DNA from: Maniola hyperantus
Lineage: Eukaryota > Arthropoda > Insecta > Lepidoptera > Nymphalidae
Assembly (NCBI RefSeq): GCF_902806685.2
Contig: NC_048545.1
Location: 10,775,852 to 10,839,851 of the forward strand
Direction: 5' to 3'
Length of the DNA: 64,000 nucleotides
A program made the translations under genes and the position numbers. Below the pieces are notes generated by a model. It had not been told where the DNA came from, searched no databases, and worked only from the letters and a program-made list of their open reading frames with translations. This document shows positions 62,807-64,000 of the stretch, piece after piece. Every line of letters begins with the position of its first letter. Within the stretch, counting starts at the first letter, position 1.

Positions 62807-63610
62807 AGAAAATAGATTATAGGTACGTTCCAGAAAACACATTTTATTCAGAAAACATTTCGGGGACTCATTTTCCTGAAATTGCTTGAACTGGATGTAA
62901 CTCAAAGGTTTTTTTTTCATATATATTCTGTAGGCGCGTTATGCTTAATTGGCTTATCAAAGAGAAATTGATTTGGATAACAAACTCAGCGATGTGAATG
63001 ATAATAATGAACGTAAGCAACATGATTCGACACAAAAACGATCAGACGTAGGTCATCAGCTATATAAAAAATCGGCCAAGTGCGAGTCGACTCGCACACG
63101 AAGGGTTCCGTAAAAGAATTAAAACTTTTTTTAAAAAATTTAAACATCGTTAAAGCAAAGGTATTTAATGGCTAACCTTGACCTTGCCGTACTGGTGTCC
63201 AACAACTAGTGGACAAGGTCAAGGTAAGGTACACCGTAGACTATGATCGCCATAGACCACAGATCAGTCTGTGCCATAGACCAGCAAGTTTACGGGGTGT
63301 CGTTTCAAGTCCGCTGCAAACTTGACGGATAAACTTGATCATGTATGGCCAGCGTTACTGGTAATACGAATTATTAAACACGAGTTTCCCGATCAATCTA
63401 TTCATCAATCAATTAACTCTCAATGGATTGGATTCTCTATTATCTTGCCATACCAAGTACCAACTAGTTGGAAAGCAAACACTTGGCGAGGGAGGAAACT
63501 TTGTTATTATTATTGTGATCTAATTTAGCTACTTCATTATAGCCTTTATTAGGTTTGGTTTTATTAGGCCAGCTTCGGTCTTTCGCATTAGGCCAGTTTT
63601 TCTTTTATTT
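62807..63610. other. No gene recognised
   Basis: Contains the short repeat at 63068-63112 and an inverted pair 'ggccaaccttgaccttg'-like around 63173-63235 ('gaccttgccgtac', 'caaggtcaaggta'). Confidence 0.4.
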
Positions 63611-63832
63611 ATAGACTAGTTTAAGCCCGCGACTTTGTCCACGTAGACTATACGAATTTAAAACCCCTATTATACCCCTCTAGAGGTTGGATTTTTAAAA
63701 ATTCTTTCTTAGCGGATATCTACGCTATAATAGCTTCCCGCATGCCGAATTTCAGCCCGATTCATCCATTAATTTGCGCTGTGCGTTGATGATCAGTCAG
63801 TCAGTTAGTCACCTTTTTCTTTTATATATTTA
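63611..63832 (-). mobile_element. Helitron-like element with short (CAGT)n
   Basis: 'actagtttaagcccgcgactt' to 'gatcagtcagtcagttag' and 'ttttcttttatatat'. Confidence 0.68.
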
Positions 63833-63895
63833 GACTAGCGCTTGGCTGCAAATAAACCTGCTGGTAAGTGATGTTGCAGTCTAAGGCTGAGATCT

Positions 63896-64000
63896 ATAGA
63901 GCGCACTTTGACTTTGCTCAGACTTAAGATTAAGTTAAAACGAGACAGATTTATGTGAGAGTGTGTGTGTCTTAAGTCTAAGCTTAGTCAGAGTGCGCTC
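63896..64000. repeat. MITE-like inverted repeat at the window end
   Basis: 'gagcgcactttgact' at the left and 'agtcagagtgcgctc' at the right are complementary, with inner 'cagacttaaga' and 'tcttaagtcta' also pairing. About 105 bp in all. Confidence 0.75.

Overview
The window is eukaryotic nuclear DNA, almost certainly from a moth or butterfly. It is AT-rich, has spliced genes with GT-AG introns, and is packed with repeats of lepidopteran type: tRNA-derived SINEs with a (GATCAT/GATGAT) tail, RTE-type LINE 3' ends, elements with (GACT)n or (TGTC)n cores that end in CTAGT or in GGCCGGTTTTTT, and many short palindromic MITEs. No tRNA, rRNA, CRISPR or bacterial feature was seen.

The biology is a pair of tandem plus-strand genes for secreted, cysteine-rich proteins built from TIL (trypsin-inhibitor-like) domains, one domain per exon. 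Gene A (11690-17499) has a signal-peptide exon, six domain exons and a tiny terminal exon, about 395 residues. Gene B (23015-47982) has a matching signal exon, 18 domain exons and a matching tiny terminal exon, about 1,051 residues, plus one doubtful or alternative terminal exon at 32386-32570. Every accepted exon junction is phase 1 and every internal exon is a multiple of three, so any domain can be skipped, duplicated or shuffled without a frameshift. Domains are of two kinds: the standard ten-cysteine TIL fold, and a short six-cysteine form that has lost cysteines 3, 4, 5 and 10, which is exactly two disulfides of the known TIL pairing. The segment between Cys2 and the next conserved Cys in the short form runs from 7 to 29 residues.

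Layout. 1-9.1 kb: repeats only (a Harbinger-like transposase 5' fragment, SINEs, RTE 3' ends, MITEs). 9.1-11.69 kb: 5' flank of gene A, repeated in order at 19.0-23.0 kb as the 5' flank of gene B, so the two genes arose by duplication of a segment at least 2.5 kb longer than the gene. 11.69-17.64 kb: gene A. 17.6-23.0 kb: spacer and gene B promoter. 23.0-48.1 kb: gene B, with internal duplications at about 33.4-36.7 kb and about 37.5-46.1 kb. 48.548-57.614 kb: a structurally complete LTR element with two apparently identical 274-bp terminal repeats, a 4-bp target duplication and a tRNA-Leu-like primer site (minus strand), but no recognisable gag or pol; it carries a 12-copy minisatellite. 57.6-64 kb: repeats and unassigned sequence, with one short signal-peptide-like open frame at 61440.

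The two genes probably yield secreted multi-headed protease inhibitors (defence, cuticle, gut or reproductive fluid). That role is inferred from the family; the differing Cys5-Cys6 loops suggest different target proteases. All coordinates and splice sites were read by eye and should be confirmed with RNA data.
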